From positions 45,369 to 109,368 of the forward strand of contig JAAZBG010000133.1 in the NCBI GenBank assembly GCA_012513915.1: a stretch of 64,000 nt of DNA, written 5' to 3'. The DNA is from Fibrobacter sp. Lineage in GTDB: Bacteria; Fibrobacterota; Chitinivibrionia; Chitinivibrionales; Chitinispirillaceae. A program made the position numbers and the translations under genes. The notes under the pieces were generated by a model. That model made no database searches. It was not told where the DNA came from and saw only the letters and a program-made list of their open reading frames with translations. Shown here one piece after another: positions 18,535 through 28,676 of the stretch (position 1 is its first letter; each line of letters begins with the position of its first letter).

Positions 18535-19585
18535 CACTATTACAAAAATGTTTGGTGATTTCATAGCTCTTGATTCTATAAATCATGCTATAGATCATGG
18601 TAAACTTGTTGCTCTGCTTGGTCCATCAGGTTGTGGAAAGACTACATTATTGCGAATAATTGCCGGGCTGGAACGCCCCGATAGTGGTTCGGTGATTATG
18701 AATAATGTTGACGTATCAGATAAATCTCCGAAAGACAGAGGAATCGGTTTCGTTTTTCAACATTATGCACTGTTCAACCACATGACTGTTTTTGAAAATA
18801 CCGCTTTTGGTCTTCGTGTCAAGCCTAAGAAAGACAGACCGGATGATGCTATTATTAAAAGTAAGGTAAAGGACCTGCTTAAACTGGTGCAGCTGGACTG
18901 GCTGGCTGATGCGTATCCATCACAATTATCCGGTGGACAGCGGCAGCGTGTTGCTCTTGCACGCGCACTTGCTATTGAACCAAAAGTACTGCTGCTTGAT
19001 GAACCTTTCAGTGCACTTGACGCAACAGTACGAAGGGAACTGCGTAAATGGATCAGACAACTGCATGATGAATTGCATATCACATCGATATTTGTGACCC
19101 ATGATCAGGAAGAGGCGATGGAAATTGCTGATACAGTAATTATCATGAACGATGGTAAAATTGTTCAAAGCGGAACACCCGATAGTGTCTATGATCATCC
19201 TGTAAACAGTTTTGTGTATAATTTCCTCGGTGATGTAAACCGGTTCGACGGAAAGTTACACAGTGGCAATTTTACCGCTAAACATGATAGCGGTTGGCAC
19301 TATGCGCACAATGATGCATCTGAAGTTGTTGGTATGATTCGGCCTCATGAAATTGACATCTCTCTTGAGCCTGGGGATACATTTTCGTATAAGGCACATG
19401 TAACAAGTTATCGCAGCAGCGGACCCGTAATGAAAATACAGGTGCAGGGTGATATTGACATGCAGATGATTGATGTGGAGATTTCCAAATCACGGTTTTG
19501 TAAACTCACTATTGATGAAGGTTCGATTGTGTACCTTAATTTACAGGAAATCAGGGTATTTGTTGATGAAGGAGCGGGTATATGA
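18521..19585 (+). CDS. cysA: Sulfate ABC transporter ATPase CysA
   Basis: A 354-residue ATPase that powers sulfate import. Walker A is GPSGCGKTT, the Q-loop FVFQHYALF, the ABC signature [15 protein letters not shown], Walker [13 protein letters not shown], and the switch histidine FVTHDQEEA. The C-terminal domain (about 235-354) is a TOBE-like regulatory region containing MIRPHEIDI. Start overlaps cysW and its end overlaps cysH by four bases (ATGA), linking transport to APS reduction in one transcript. Length and motifs are normal for CysA. Confidence 0.95.
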   Translation: MIKIDTITKMFGDFIALDSINHAIDHGKLVALLGPSGCGKTTLLRIIAGLERPDSGSVIMNNVDVSDKSPKDRGIGFVFQHYALFNHMTVFENTAFGLRVKPKKDRPDDAIIKSKVKDLLKLVQLDWLADAYPSQLSGGQRQRVALARALAIEPKVLLLDEPFSALDATVRRELRKWIRQLHDELHITSIFVTHDQEEAMEIADTVIIMNDGKIVQSGTPDSVYDHPVNSFVYNFLGDVNRFDGKLHSGNFTAKHDSGWHYAHNDASEVVGMIRPHEIDISLEPGDTFSYKAHVTSYRSSGPVMKIQVQGDIDMQMIDVEISKSRFCKLTIDEGSIVYLNLQEIRVFVDEGAGI

Positions 19586-20295
19586 GTAAAGATGTTGAAG
19601 CATTCAGCAGAAAACTGGAAAAACTAAAGGCAGTTCAGAGGATGGAAGCAATAATTGCAGAAATTCCTCAGGATAAATTGCTGTTGTCAACAAGTTTCGG
19701 TGCTGAGGATCAGGTAATAACGGATATCGCAATAAAGATAAATCCATCAATAAGAATATTTACACTTGATACGTGTCGCCAGTTTCAGGAAACATACGAT
19801 ACGTTTCACGATACTATCCGTAAATACAACTGTTCCATCGAAGTGTATGCACCGGAAACGGAAGATATCATAGCACTTATGGAAAAATACGGTCCGAATA
19901 GTATGTATGAAAGTATTGAAAAACGTAAAGAGTGCTGCAGGATAAGTAAGCTTGTTCCGCTGCGTAAAGCGTTGGCAACATGTGATGCCTGGATTTGCGG
20001 GATTCGGCAGGAACAATCAGTAACACGGTTCAATTCCAATCCGGCTGAAAAAGATACACAAAACAATGTGATTAAATTTGCACCGTTATTTGACTGGACA
20101 AAAGAAGACGTTTGGGATTATATCAGAACTAATAATGTACCTTATAACAAACTGCATGACAGAAATTATCCAAGTATTGGATGTGCGCCATGTACACGTG
20201 CCGTGGAACCGGGCGAGGATGATAGAGCCGGACGCTGGTGGTGGGAACGTGCAGAACAAAAAGAGTGTGGACTTCACAAAAGGCAGGATGCGTAA
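19582..20295 (+). CDS. cysH: Adenylyl-sulfate (APS) reductase, assimilatory, [4Fe-4S] type
   Basis: A 237-residue CysH-family enzyme that reduces APS to sulfite and AMP with thioredoxin. It has the cluster cysteines C118-C119 ([12 protein letters not shown]) and C201-x2-C204 ([20 protein letters not shown]), and the catalytic C229 in KECGLH. The CC...CxxC set marks an APS reductase rather than a cluster-free PAPS reductase. This fits the lack of a working APS kinase in the island. The nucleotide loop [10 protein letters not shown] is near residue 36. The stop overlaps the cysD start by one base (TAATG). Confidence 0.95.
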   Translation: MSKDVEAFSRKLEKLKAVQRMEAIIAEIPQDKLLLSTSFGAEDQVITDIAIKINPSIRIFTLDTCRQFQETYDTFHDTIRKYNCSIEVYAPETEDIIALMEKYGPNSMYESIEKRKECCRISKLVPLRKALATCDAWICGIRQEQSVTRFNSNPAEKDTQNNVIKFAPLFDWTKEDVWDYIRTNNVPYNKLHDRNYPSIGCAPCTRAVEPGEDDRAGRWWWERAEQKECGLHKRQDA

Positions 20296-21173
20296 TGGAC
20301 CATTTACAGAAACTTGAAGCAAAAAGTGTATTTATTTTACGCGAAGCATACAGGGAATTTAAAAATCTGTGCATGCTATGGTCAATTGGTAAAGACAGTA
20401 CTGTAATGCTGTGGCTGGCACGTAAAGCGTTTTTTGGTCACGTACCCTTTCCTCTTGTACATATCGATACTCATTATAAAATTCCTGAGATGATCGGGTA
20501 TCGTGACCGGCTCGCAAAAGAGTGGCATTTAAACATGGTGTACGGGGAAAATACCGAAGCTTTACAAAAAGAGCAGACCTTTCCTGATAAAAATGTGGAT
20601 CGGTTGACATGCTGCCGGTATCTTAAAACCGAAGCACTTAAAAATACTCTTTCAGGAGCATGGAAACGCTATCGGTTCAATCATGAGAAAGGTGTCTATG
20701 AAACAGATTCCAATACTGAACCGTATACAGGAGTAATCGCCGGTGTGCGTGCTGATGAAGAGGGGAGCAGGTCGAAGGAACGACACTTTTCTCCACGTGA
20801 CAAGGAAAATGAGTGGGATGTGGCAGATCAGCCGCCGGAACTGTGGAACCAGTTCAAGACAGATTTTGCACCAGGCACTCATCTGAGGATTCATCCGCTG
20901 CTTGACTGGACGGAACTGAATATCTGGGAATATATTGCCAGGGAGAAAATCCCCACAGTATCACTCTATTATAATCAGGGTGATGGAAAACGGTACCGTT
21001 CACTGGGATGCTTTCCATGTACCCATCCGGTTGAATCAAGTGCAAGAAATGTTGAGGAGATAATTGAGGAGCTTCGGACCGGTAAGTTTACTAATATCGC
21101 TGAACGTTCAGGGCGTGCACAGGATAAAGAGGACGGTGGTCTTGAGACGCTGCGAAAAGAAGGATACATGTGA
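20295..21173 (+). CDS. cysD: Sulfate adenylyltransferase subunit 2 (ATP sulfurylase small subunit)
   Basis: A 293-residue PP-loop ATP pyrophosphatase that forms APS from sulfate and ATP together with CysN. The PP motif reads [12 protein letters not shown], as in CysD, and [24 protein letters not shown] and [10 protein letters not shown] are family hallmarks. The ATG at 20295 overlaps the cysH stop; a longer reading upstream would run inside cysH and is rejected. The end [14 protein letters not shown] is typical of CysD. It is separated from cysN by 69 AT-rich bases. Confidence 0.95.
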   Translation: MDHLQKLEAKSVFILREAYREFKNLCMLWSIGKDSTVMLWLARKAFFGHVPFPLVHIDTHYKIPEMIGYRDRLAKEWHLNMVYGENTEALQKEQTFPDKNVDRLTCCRYLKTEALKNTLSGAWKRYRFNHEKGVYETDSNTEPYTGVIAGVRADEEGSRSKERHFSPRDKENEWDVADQPPELWNQFKTDFAPGTHLRIHPLLDWTELNIWEYIAREKIPTVSLYYNQGDGKRYRSLGCFPCTHPVESSARNVEEIIEELRTGKFTNIAERSGRAQDKEDGGLETLRKEGYM

Positions 21174-21176
21174 TTA

Positions 21177-21213
21177 ATTGTCAATTATTAATTATTAATT
21201 ACTAATTATCAAT
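21177..21213. repeat. AT-rich imperfect palindrome between cysD and cysN
   Basis: The cysD-cysN gap is dominated by repeats of ATTAATT and forms an imperfect inverted repeat: ATTGTCAATTATTAATT on the left and the complement of AATTACTAATTATCAAT on the right, matching at most positions. It is low-complexity and could fold in mRNA between the two subunits. Nothing else is seen in the gap. Confidence 0.4.
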
Positions 21214-21242
21214 AAAGATTATTAAATCTGGATAAAATACAA

Positions 21243-23027
21243 ATGAATAAACGTGAACAGATGAATGTTGTTGTTGTCGGCCATGTGGATCATGGAAAAA
21301 GTACGGTGATCGGCAGACTGCTTGCTGATACCGGTTCATTGCCGGAAGGGAAACTTGAACAGGTCAGGGCTCAGTGTGAACGGAACGCCCGGCCCTTTGA
21401 ATATGCATTTCTGCTTGACGCATTAAAAGATGAGCAGACGCAGGGTATTACTATTGATACCGCGCGCTGTTTCTTTAAAACTGACAAACGGGAATATATT
21501 ATCATTGATGCACCCGGGCATATTGAATTCTTAAAGAATATGGTAAGCGGTGCTGCACGGGCTGAAGCTGCGCTGCTTGTTATCGATGCACATGAGGGTA
21601 TCAAAGAAAACTCAAAACGGCACGGGTATCTGCTGTCAATGCTCGGTATTAAAAAAGTCATTATTCTTGTTAACAAGATGGATCTTGTCGGTTATCGTGA
21701 ATCTGATTTTGAAAAGATTAAAAATGAGTACGATTCATTTCTTGAAAAACTTAAGGTAAAACCTATTACCTATATTCCTGTAAGCGCCAGAAACGGGGAG
21801 AACCTTGCACAAAAATCGCAACAGATGCCCTGGTTTAAAGGGAGAACGGTTCTTGAGAACGTTGATGCGCTTGCAGTTAAAGAGCAGCCGCATGATAAGC
21901 CTTTCAGAATGCCGGTACAGGATATCTATAAATTTACAGAACATAACGATGACCGAAGAATTTTTGCCGGTACCATTGAAACCGGTTCTGTAAGTGTCGG
22001 TGATACTGTTGTCTTCAGACCATCAAGTAAAAAATCCCGTATCGCATCAATAGAAGGATTTAACGAACCGGTTAAAACAACTGCTCATAATGGTGAAGCT
22101 ACCGGATTTACCCTGGAAGATGAAATTTACATAAAAAGGGGAGAGACTCTCTGCCGGCCTGAGCAGAAACAACCGGTTGTGACAAGTAGTTTCAGGGCAA
22201 ATGTGTTCTGGATGGGTAAAGCACCGCTAATAAGGGATAAAAAATATAAACTTAAAATTGCAACCGCTCGGGCAACGGTGAGGCTTATCGATATTGTAAA
22301 CAGTATCGATGCAACATCCCTGTCAAAGATTGACAAAAAACAACAACTTGACCGTCATGATGTTGCAGAATGCGTTTTTGAAACGACAAAACCGATTGCA
22401 TTTGATACTATTGACGAAATAGAAACAACCGGACGGTTCGTGATTGTTGATAATTACGATATTGCTGGTGGTGGCATTGTTACCGGCAGTGAGGAAACAC
22501 AGAGCTCATGGCTTGATTCGCATGTTAAAACACGTGAAAAGCGCTGGGAACACGGTCTTGTAACAAGATCAGACAGAATAGCGAAAAATAATCATGGTTC
22601 CCGATTTGTACTTGTGACCGGCAGTGCCAGCAGAAACATTGCGCTAGAGCTCGAAAAAAAGCTTTTCAATGCCGGTTTTAACAGCTATTATCTCAGTGCT
22701 ACCACACTTCAGGCTGGTATCGATGCAGAACTGTCATCAGATGATTTTGATGAGAACAAGGTTTACAAAATCGGTGAGATCGGAAGAATCCTGACTGATG
22801 CCGGCTTTATTTTTATTACGGCGCTTGAAGAGTACGATGACAATGATATCGAAATCCTGAGACAGCTAAACACTCCGGTACCGGTGTTTGTTGCATCTGT
22901 AAATAAATCAAATCAGGATTACAATGCCGATTTGATAGTATCATCAGAGGTTGCTGTTCAGGATGCTGCAACTGCGATATGCAGTAAGCTTAAAGATTTA
23001 GGTATCATTAGTGATTACATTATTTAA
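21243..23027 (+). CDS. cysN: Sulfate adenylyltransferase subunit 1 with degenerate APS-kinase-like tail
   Basis: A 594-residue protein. Residues 1-420 are a CysN GTPase: G1 GHVDHGKST (13-21), G3 DAPGH (89-93), G4 NKMD (144-147) and the two beta-barrel domains. GTP hydrolysis drives APS formation by CysD. Residues 435-594 look like a CysC (APS kinase) domain in layout, with a strand then P-loop position at about 456-466, and [19 protein letters not shown] resembling the kinase helix-strand. But the P-loop GxxGxGK[ST] is replaced by VTGSASRNI and no lysine is present. So PAPS synthesis is unlikely, in line with the APS-type CysH. Last gene of the sulfate operon. Confidence 0.9.
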   Translation: MNKREQMNVVVVGHVDHGKSTVIGRLLADTGSLPEGKLEQVRAQCERNARPFEYAFLLDALKDEQTQGITIDTARCFFKTDKREYIIIDAPGHIEFLKNMVSGAARAEAALLVIDAHEGIKENSKRHGYLLSMLGIKKVIILVNKMDLVGYRESDFEKIKNEYDSFLEKLKVKPITYIPVSARNGENLAQKSQQMPWFKGRTVLENVDALAVKEQPHDKPFRMPVQDIYKFTEHNDDRRIFAGTIETGSVSVGDTVVFRPSSKKSRIASIEGFNEPVKTTAHNGEATGFTLEDEIYIKRGETLCRPEQKQPVVTSSFRANVFWMGKAPLIRDKKYKLKIATARATVRLIDIVNSIDATSLSKIDKKQQLDRHDVAECVFETTKPIAFDTIDEIETTGRFVIVDNYDIAGGGIVTGSEETQSSWLDSHVKTREKRWEHGLVTRSDRIAKNNHGSRFVLVTGSASRNIALELEKKLFNAGFNSYYLSATTLQAGIDAELSSDDFDENKVYKIGEIGRILTDAGFIFITALEEYDDNDIEILRQLNTPVPVFVASVNKSNQDYNADLIVSSEVAVQDAATAICSKLKDLGIISDYII

Positions 23028-23374
23028 TTATCAGGAATCTCTTGACTGAGCGTTAGTGATATGATGGTACAGCTGCGGTTTTATAAATATGCAATTGCAG
23101 ATCATGATGTTGCCGGTGCTGTATCATTCTGTGTGCGCTGTGGTACAAAATGCGATCGTCGGGATGATGGGGGGGGCTGTCGAAAGGAAGATATTCGTAC
23201 TTTGCTGGTTTCTAATCATAAGAGTCAATCCTGATTTGAAAGCAGCGGCTGCCGGTTTCTCATGCATCCGTGACATCCTGAATATAGTGTGGAACGTTTA
23301 CGCGATGAGTATAATCGCGATCGTGTCACCGGGAAAAACAACGTATCACTACCTGTCAATTATGATCTTAAATG
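23028..23374. other. Gap after cysN with one doubtful small frame
   Basis: This 347-base stretch between convergent cysN and the Rrf2 gene has no convincing gene. A 57-codon frame at 23061-23234 (+) would encode a peptide with CVRCGTKC and one more cysteine, but it has no ribosome site and runs through a G8 tract. A longer frame at 23089-23442 (+) enters the Rrf2 gene on the other strand and looks like chance. The area could be a decayed gene. Confidence 0.3.
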
Positions 23375-23836
23375 TTAAATGGAATAATCATACTGGGAGT
23401 TTACGATTTTTTGACGGTCAACCAGATCCTGAAATGTTGTAGCATCAAAAATCTGGGACATTGCGTCCTTTGCATGTGTCCAGAGTTCCTTGAAAACACA
23501 ACCATTTGGATTTGATGGACAATGAGCACCCGGTGTTGTCTTCAGACACTGAATTGAATCATCAGATCCTTCAATGAACCGGATAATCTGGCCTACTGAA
23601 ATGCTTGATGGTTTAACCGCAAGTATATAACCACCCTGTTTTCCACGACGTGACTCAATAAATCCACCAGTGCGAAGTTTTGAAAATATCTGTTCAAGGA
23701 AACGGGGAGGAATATTTTGAATATCTGCAATATCCGCAACGGTCGAAATAGTTTCCGCAGGGAAACGTATCGAAAGCTCAAACATAGCCCTCAGAGCATA
23801 CTGACATTTTAATGAAACACCAATTAATGACGACAT
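23375..23836 (-). CDS. Rrf2-family transcriptional regulator (IscR/CymR-like)
   Basis: A 153-residue Rrf2 protein. The N-terminal winged helix-turn-helix is clear (CQYALRAMFELS, then IPPRFLEQIFSKLRTGGFIE, followed by SRRGKQGGY, the wing). C97, C106 and C113 lie in the region where IscR, NsrR and related members bind an Fe-S cluster, though the spacing (8 and 6) is wider than in E. coli IscR. Because it closes a sulfur assimilation island it may be the cysteine/sulfur-responsive repressor, like CymR; that role is inference. It is convergent to cysN and has its own upstream region. Confidence 0.85.
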   Translation of the reverse strand: MSSLIGVSLKCQYALRAMFELSIRFPAETISTVADIADIQNIPPRFLEQIFSKLRTGGFIESRRGKQGGYILAVKPSSISVGQIIRFIEGSDDSIQCLKTTPGAHCPSNPNGCVFKELWTHAKDAMSQIFDATTFQDLVDRQKIVNSQYDYSI

Positions 23837-24027
23837 ATTTTCAATATACTTTAATCCCTACTAAAGCAATTATAATTATTTGGTATGAAGTAAAAAATGC
23901 TTCAAATTAGCTCTCTGCAAACTATTTGCCACTAACACTACATCCCTGTCTGCGTAAAAACAGTATTAAACGCTTCCGTAAATAAATTGACGAATCATTG
24001 TGGTGAGCGTTGATACATTCAGGGAAC

Positions 24028-25170
24028 TCATGTGTTATGGTAATTTGTTAATTTACTTATAATCAGATTTTTATGTCTGTTAGCGTACTCTTTTATTGAT
24101 ATAAAGGGATGCCTGAAAAAATTGAGATTTTTAAAAGAGTCTTTACTGCGTGAAAAGTTAAGTACATCCGGGAAGAGCTCAAGAGCAAATAATGCTGCAT
24201 TGAAAACTGACGCTGATGATGGAAATGCTCTGCTCAGTAGTGTGAAGAAAAATGTGTGGAATTTGAAATGTGTCAGCAATTGAGATGTCTGAAGCCAGAA
24301 CCAGAGCCGTAAAAACTGGTTTCCCGTTTCCGTAAGCCCCTCAATGGTAATAAATGGAATACCATGTATCTTTTTTCCATACGAGAAAAAGAGATAGACA
24401 AATGCGATAAAAAGGAAAAATGGCCAAAATTTTAGTGGGTATAAAAAAGTACGATGCGATACACCGCATATCAATTGAACACAAATACTTATTATTACCG
24501 CAGCAATTGCCAGTATCACACTTGATTTCACAAAAATAATACCGATACAAAGCACAAAAAAAACAAGCCCGGCAAATGAAGCCTTTTTTTCCGGAATAAT
24601 TGATTGTCTGGATGGAGATCTGGCTCCGAATGGCGGCAATGTATACCGAATATCAATTATCGGAAAAATTGCAGGTGCCAGAAGGCCAATAAGCAGGCCA
24701 AAGATCAGTGATGCACCACACATAAAGGGTAGTTGATAGAAGATAAATGAATTTTGGACCATTAATATATAGATTACAAATATCTGGGTGCAATTATGAG
24801 CGGCTGCGCCAATCATACTAATACCTATAATACCAAATAAAGCTTTGTTTCGTGATAATTGTATGCATATACCCATCACGAGGGTTGCAATAACTCCTCC
24901 GCTTGTGCTTAACATAAAGCTGATAAAGGAAAATCCGAAATAAAAACTGATTATCCACGTGCGAAGAAATGAAAACAGGACTGCATCGAGAGTGCCATAA
25001 CGGACTATCCAGAGCAGTGTGATACAATTTGCCAGGCCCGGTTTCAACCAGGGTAAAAATGGAATACGGGGAAGCAGCATCTCGATGGCACTCAGGGATA
25101 ACGCGATAAGTATCCAGAGCGTTTTTTCAACGGTTTCACTCATTTCTGAATGACTATCGTGCAATCCCAT
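24028..25170 (-). CDS. Gx-family membrane protein fused to an EcfT-like domain
   Basis: A 380-residue integral membrane protein. Residues 1-180 match the Gx transporter / heptaprenyl diphosphate synthase component I family (PF07456): FLPWLKPGLANCITLLWIVRYG and GVIATLVMGICIQLSRN are typical. After a linker, residues 190-370 are more membrane helices with an EcfT-like (energy-coupling factor T) character. The start at 25170 has AGAGG seven bases upstream and overlaps the NusG-II gene by 17 bases; other starts at 25185 and 25143 are possible. An S-like plus T-like fusion suggests a vitamin or isoprenoid-precursor transporter; no ATPase is adjacent. Confidence 0.7.
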   Translation of the reverse strand: MGLHDSHSEMSETVEKTLWILIALSLSAIEMLLPRIPFLPWLKPGLANCITLLWIVRYGTLDAVLFSFLRTWIISFYFGFSFISFMLSTSGGVIATLVMGICIQLSRNKALFGIIGISMIGAAAHNCTQIFVIYILMVQNSFIFYQLPFMCGASLIFGLLIGLLAPAIFPIIDIRYTLPPFGARSPSRQSIIPEKKASFAGLVFFVLCIGIIFVKSSVILAIAAVIISICVQLICGVSHRTFLYPLKFWPFFLFIAFVYLFFSYGKKIHGIPFITIEGLTETGNQFLRLWFWLQTSQLLTHFKFHTFFFTLLSRAFPSSASVFNAALFALELFPDVLNFSRSKDSFKNLNFFRHPFISIKEYANRHKNLIISKLTNYHNT

Positions 25171-25540
25171 CAGGTACCTCTTCATGGTTGGGATTGCCGC
25201 TGATGACAACGAGAATATGGTTAGGAGCACACACTATCTGCTGCCCCTGCTGCGTTATGCGACCGCTTTTCATACAAAGTTTGTGTGGGCAGTGAACATC
25301 AATGACTTCCACACCTGCATTTTTAATGGCAATAACCATTGTATCGTTGATTCCCTTAATTGAAATGATGTTGTCAGAAGCAAGAGGGTATGTTGCAACG
25401 AGATTGTTATCTTTGTATATATCAACAATTTGAGGCGTATTTGCAGATAATAGCGGTATTGATAGAGCACATCCTGTTAACAAAATAAGAATTATGATGA
25501 TATCACCCCAGCGAAAAACTGCAATTGATTTATGTGTCAT
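25154..25540 (-). CDS. NusG domain II-containing membrane-anchored protein
   Basis: A 128-residue protein with one N-terminal membrane helix (IIIILILLTGCALSIPLL) and an external NusG domain II (PF07009). HCPHKLCMKSGRI and QQIVCAPNHILVVISG are typical of this family, with three cysteines in the CPHKxC...C arrangement. Genes of this type regularly sit next to Gx-family membrane proteins, as here with a 17-base overlap. They may form one complex at the membrane; the ligand is not known. Confidence 0.85.
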   Translation of the reverse strand: MTHKSIAVFRWGDIIIILILLTGCALSIPLLSANTPQIVDIYKDNNLVATYPLASDNIISIKGINDTMVIAIKNAGVEVIDVHCPHKLCMKSGRITQQGQQIVCAPNHILVVISGNPNHEEVPDGIAR

Positions 25541-25619
25541 AATTCTCTTTGTAGAAATTGTTTCAGAATTGTATAATAATTAAATGGAGCATAAAGTACA
25601 ACAAAAATGACTAGCGGCT

Positions 25620-25955
25620 ATGGAAAAACATCAGACTGAAACTATTGCAAAGAGATCATCCAGAACGATTAGCAGAGATGATGTATGTCTGTATTGTATC
25701 CTGTTTCGGGTACTGATTGATCTGGCTGCGCTGTTTTTTCTTGGTATGGCAATTCTGCATTACTTTTTAAGATAATTGTTACAATTACCTGCCGGTAACA
25801 TACCTGATGATTTCGGTAGGTTTGCAGGTATCGTTGTCGAAGAATCCGATTCGTGGAAATTATCAGATCAGGTGTTCCCGTTCCTGATTGTGTATGGCAA
25901 TGGTAGCCGGATACCCCCAAAACATCTCGTAAGTAGTAGGCAACTAATGGTGTAA
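25620..25955 (+). pseudogene. Small membrane-protein frame interrupted by one in-frame stop
   Basis: An ATG at 25620 opens a 51-residue reading frame ending in a TAA at 25773-25775. The peptide has a basic N terminus and one membrane helix (FRVLIDLAALFFLGMAILHY). The same frame stays open past the stop for a further 59 codons, to TAA at 25953, and the extension reads like protein (DDFGRFAGIVVEESDSW, QVFPFLIVYGNG). Either a real single-helix protein followed by chance open sequence, or a roughly 111-residue gene broken by a nonsense codon. No good ribosome site is visible. It overlaps the tail of the minus-strand neighbour by 12 bases. Confidence 0.4.
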
Positions 25956-26822
25956 TTGTTTTATATTCGAAATGACTATTGACTTTGCATAAAACAAATT
26001 GTTGTGCATTGATAATCCGGTATAAATTTTAATTCCTTTAATAGTCCATGTTTTACTGATAGAAAGTTTTCCGTGAATGATATCATTGAATCCGATGTAA
26101 AAGGTTTTTGATGATTCTGATGATGTTAATTCGCGGTAGAGTGTTTCCATATTTAGCAGTAACGGGCGAAGAACCATATCAAGGCTGTCTGGCCTTACAG
26201 TGCGGGTTTCTGTCTCATATTTGTAATAGGTACCTGAATCGTTAAAGAAAAATGCTCTGATAAAGAATGTCTGGCTGCTCGAATCAGTGTAATAGAGAAT
26301 TGATTTCTGATCGACAATATCAGTAATTCCCCTGCTTGTAAGAAGTGTTAGTACACTTCGGTGTGAAACACCAAAGGGAATGTTCATAATATCAACAGGT
26401 GTACGTTTTGCTGTGGAAAGGTCTTTCGCAAGCGCCAGCGAATCTGATGTTTTCATAATAGCTGCTTTGGCTGCAATGTCTGCAAGGCTGTCTTTAATGT
26501 GCTTGTCATACATTTTGTTCTGGTACCATGCAGCGACATCACAGGGAAGACCGCGGGATTTGCTGTTTGATGAATCTTCGAAAAAAGATTGCAGTATCCG
26601 GGGATAATCGTTGCGTGCTACCACACTGTTAATCGAATTTTTCCAATGTATCAATTTGTTAAGTGAAACAGGTGAATTATCACCGGTACACGTCTGGTAA
26701 TCAAGGCGAAGCTTCTGTTCGATAGATTTAAAAAATAGTGTATCATCGCTCTTTTGTGCATGCAACGATTGCTGCATAAAGAGACACAGTATGAACAGTA
26801 TATAAAAACAATTACGGTACAT
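25944..26822 (-). CDS. Secreted protein of unknown family
   Basis: A 292-residue exported protein with a clean signal peptide (NCFYILFILCLFMQQSLHAQ, cut near residue 22). I recognise no domain. Mature part is polar with two cysteines (DYQTCTG and GLPCDVA) that could form a disulfide, a helical alanine/serine-rich stretch, and then strands with paired aromatics. The segment MNIPFGVSHRSVLTLLTSRG resembles the start of a small domain used in periplasmic proteins to compare a short upstream motif. It follows the MoxR partner gene by 42 bases on the same strand and may be cotranscribed. Confidence 0.6.
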   Translation of the reverse strand: MYRNCFYILFILCLFMQQSLHAQKSDDTLFFKSIEQKLRLDYQTCTGDNSPVSLNKLIHWKNSINSVVARNDYPRILQSFFEDSSNSKSRGLPCDVAAWYQNKMYDKHIKDSLADIAAKAAIMKTSDSLALAKDLSTAKRTPVDIMNIPFGVSHRSVLTLLTSRGITDIVDQKSILYYTDSSSQTFFIRAFFFNDSGTYYKYETETRTVRPDSLDMVLRPLLLNMETLYRELTSSESSKTFYIGFNDIIHGKLSISKTWTIKGIKIYTGLSMHNNLFYAKSIVISNIKQLHH

Positions 26823-26864
26823 TACGGTAATTCCGTTTATGAGTTTTCCGCAGCTTGATATATA

Positions 26865-28676
26865 TCAGTCACCAATAAATCTGCTTGCCCAGCTGCGAAC
26901 ATCCTTACCATTAAGTATATGGAATTTACGAAGTTTGCGCAAGGTCTCATTCGAGAAGGACGATAGCGGAATCCAGATAAGATGTTTCCCGAGTTTTGAT
27001 GCAAGGTTCTTTAATTCTATGCCCGGTTTTTTTGCAGCAACATAGGCAACGTTTTTTTCTCTGCTGAAAAGCATTGAGCCATAGGTCAGACGGGCAGCCA
27101 AATTTTTAAGTTTCAGAAATTCGGATACCGCAAATACGTTCGGGATTGATTTGGGCGGGAAAAGAAGTGCAAGGCCGCCATAGTTACATTCTGCAATACC
27201 CGGACCGATAAGGTTTACAAATGGGTCGGTTGCATAAAATGATAATGTTGATTCTTCAGGGTGCTCTGCGTACCAGGTCGTGCAATGGGGGTAGAGATCA
27301 TCATGGTTTTCATCAAAGATAATTACCACGGTATCAATTTTTCCACGTGATGGTGGAATTTCTTTAACATAAATGTTGCCGGTATGCCAGTTTCGAAGTG
27401 TCTCTCGTATATCAATACCATCTTTTACAGAAGATGTGAACTTCTCGTTTTTAACATAATCTTCTGTAAGTATCCGGATTGCTTTAGTACGGATGTGCGA
27501 ATTAAAATGTTCAATCTTCTTATCCTCAGGTACATGTGAGCACATCCCATAAGGATTCCAGGAATAACGGTATTTGACCTTTTTGTCAAGTGATGGATCC
27601 GGTTTTATGGAAATTGTTCGCCAGCTGAGCTCTGTATCTCTGAACAGGTTGATGGCATCAAGACCGTTTCCCCATTCTCTGATAGATACTTTATCGATAC
27701 CTACATGCATCTGGTTTCGGTCTTCAGGTGAGAAAAACGGATAATACTTTGCGCTTTTAAGTATCCGGATTGCATAAGCGTTTCCTCCAACACCTTTGGC
27801 GCTCTCAATGATATCCATTAGTGATGGAATCATTAAATTTGACATAACGGTAAGATTTCTGAGAAACGTGAGCGCAGCCTGAATCCTTACAGGTGATAGT
27901 GAACTGATATCATCCTGGTTATCAAAGTATTCATCACGTGTTTCTCTGAAAAGATCTTTTATTACGTTAATAATATCAAAATTTTCTGCAAACAGATCAT
28001 ATCGTTCTTTTTCAAATTTGCCGGTAACAAAAGGCAATTCGCCAAGTGCGAAATATAAATGATCCGGATTTATAACTCTTGTAGTTATTTCATAGTCGGG
28101 GGTTTTGGGATAGACCCGGTTATAGGATATTTCCTGATTGAGATGATGGATTGTTCGTACGAAATTTCTGAAATGAACAATTACAAGTACTTTTTTATGC
28201 TTTGACAATAAGGAGAGTATATGGGATGCAATAAACTGGCCAGCGAGATCATTTTCTGATCCCTGTTCCGGATTACCGATTGAATGTACGCAAAGAGCAT
28301 TGTAAATGTCAATACCGGTAATTTCTGATGCATATTCGTCGGGTACTGGGGGCATTGGCGGCCTTGATGCAAGTTCAGGATATCCAATGCACGAAAGTTT
28401 TGCCTGTAGCTGAAACGATTGACGAATACCTTCAATAGTTGCATCACAGGGATCTATCGGAATATAGTAAACACGCTCATCGTTTTCACGCGCACAGACA
28501 GCACTGATTACAGGAAGTGCTTCGACCGCTTCAATGAGATCCTGCTCGAATATATCCGGGATGTCAATTGCGATACAGTCAAATTTCTCTTCAAGACAAA
28601 CAGAACGGATTTGTCTTGAAAATACTGCCTTTCCATGTAAAACGGGAATTATTGTCAGCGAATCTGATAATCTCAC
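26865..28676 (-). CDS. Large MoxR-partner protein, DUF5682/TIKI-ChaN-like N terminus
   Basis: A 603-residue cytoplasmic protein with no signal peptide. The N-terminal 120 residues (IIPVLHGKAVFSRQIRSVCL, then DCIAIDIPD and YYIPIDPCDATIEGIR) have the layout of DUF5682/TIKI-type proteins: a strand ending in HG, a helix, then a strand ending in an acidic or P-D pair. The middle is helical, and the C-terminal 200 residues carry VVIIFDENHDDLYPH and NLIGPGIAECNYGGL without a family I can name. Its start overlaps the MoxR stop by four bases (ATGA), a typical sign of a complex. It lacks a vWA MIDAS motif. The family call is tentative. Confidence 0.5.
   Translation of the reverse strand: MRLSDSLTIIPVLHGKAVFSRQIRSVCLEEKFDCIAIDIPDIFEQDLIEAVEALPVISAVCARENDERVYYIPIDPCDATIEGIRQSFQLQAKLSCIGYPELASRPPMPPVPDEYASEITGIDIYNALCVHSIGNPEQGSENDLAGQFIASHILSLLSKHKKVLVIVHFRNFVRTIHHLNQEISYNRVYPKTPDYEITTRVINPDHLYFALGELPFVTGKFEKERYDLFAENFDIINVIKDLFRETRDEYFDNQDDISSLSPVRIQAALTFLRNLTVMSNLMIPSLMDIIESAKGVGGNAYAIRILKSAKYYPFFSPEDRNQMHVGIDKVSIREWGNGLDAINLFRDTELSWRTISIKPDPSLDKKVKYRYSWNPYGMCSHVPEDKKIEHFNSHIRTKAIRILTEDYVKNEKFTSSVKDGIDIRETLRNWHTGNIYVKEIPPSRGKIDTVVIIFDENHDDLYPHCTTWYAEHPEESTLSFYATDPFVNLIGPGIAECNYGGLALLFPPKSIPNVFAVSEFLKLKNLAARLTYGSMLFSREKNVAYVAAKKPGIELKNLASKLGKHLIWIPLSSFSNETLRKLRKFHILNGKDVRSWASRFIGD

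Noticed and set aside
23061..23234. 57-codon frame with CxxC-x3-C after cysN
   Set aside because: No ribosome site, a G8 run inside, and unclear similarity; kept only as part of the gap note.
23089..23442. 117-codon frame on the plus strand
   Set aside because: It runs into the Rrf2 gene on the opposite strand and has no domain or start signal.
25669..25920. 83-codon frame on the minus strand
   Set aside because: It is antisense to the better small membrane-protein frame and has no recognisable features.
26865..28676. FDENHDD segment as a possible vWA MIDAS motif
   Set aside because: The DxSxS pattern and following conserved residues are missing.
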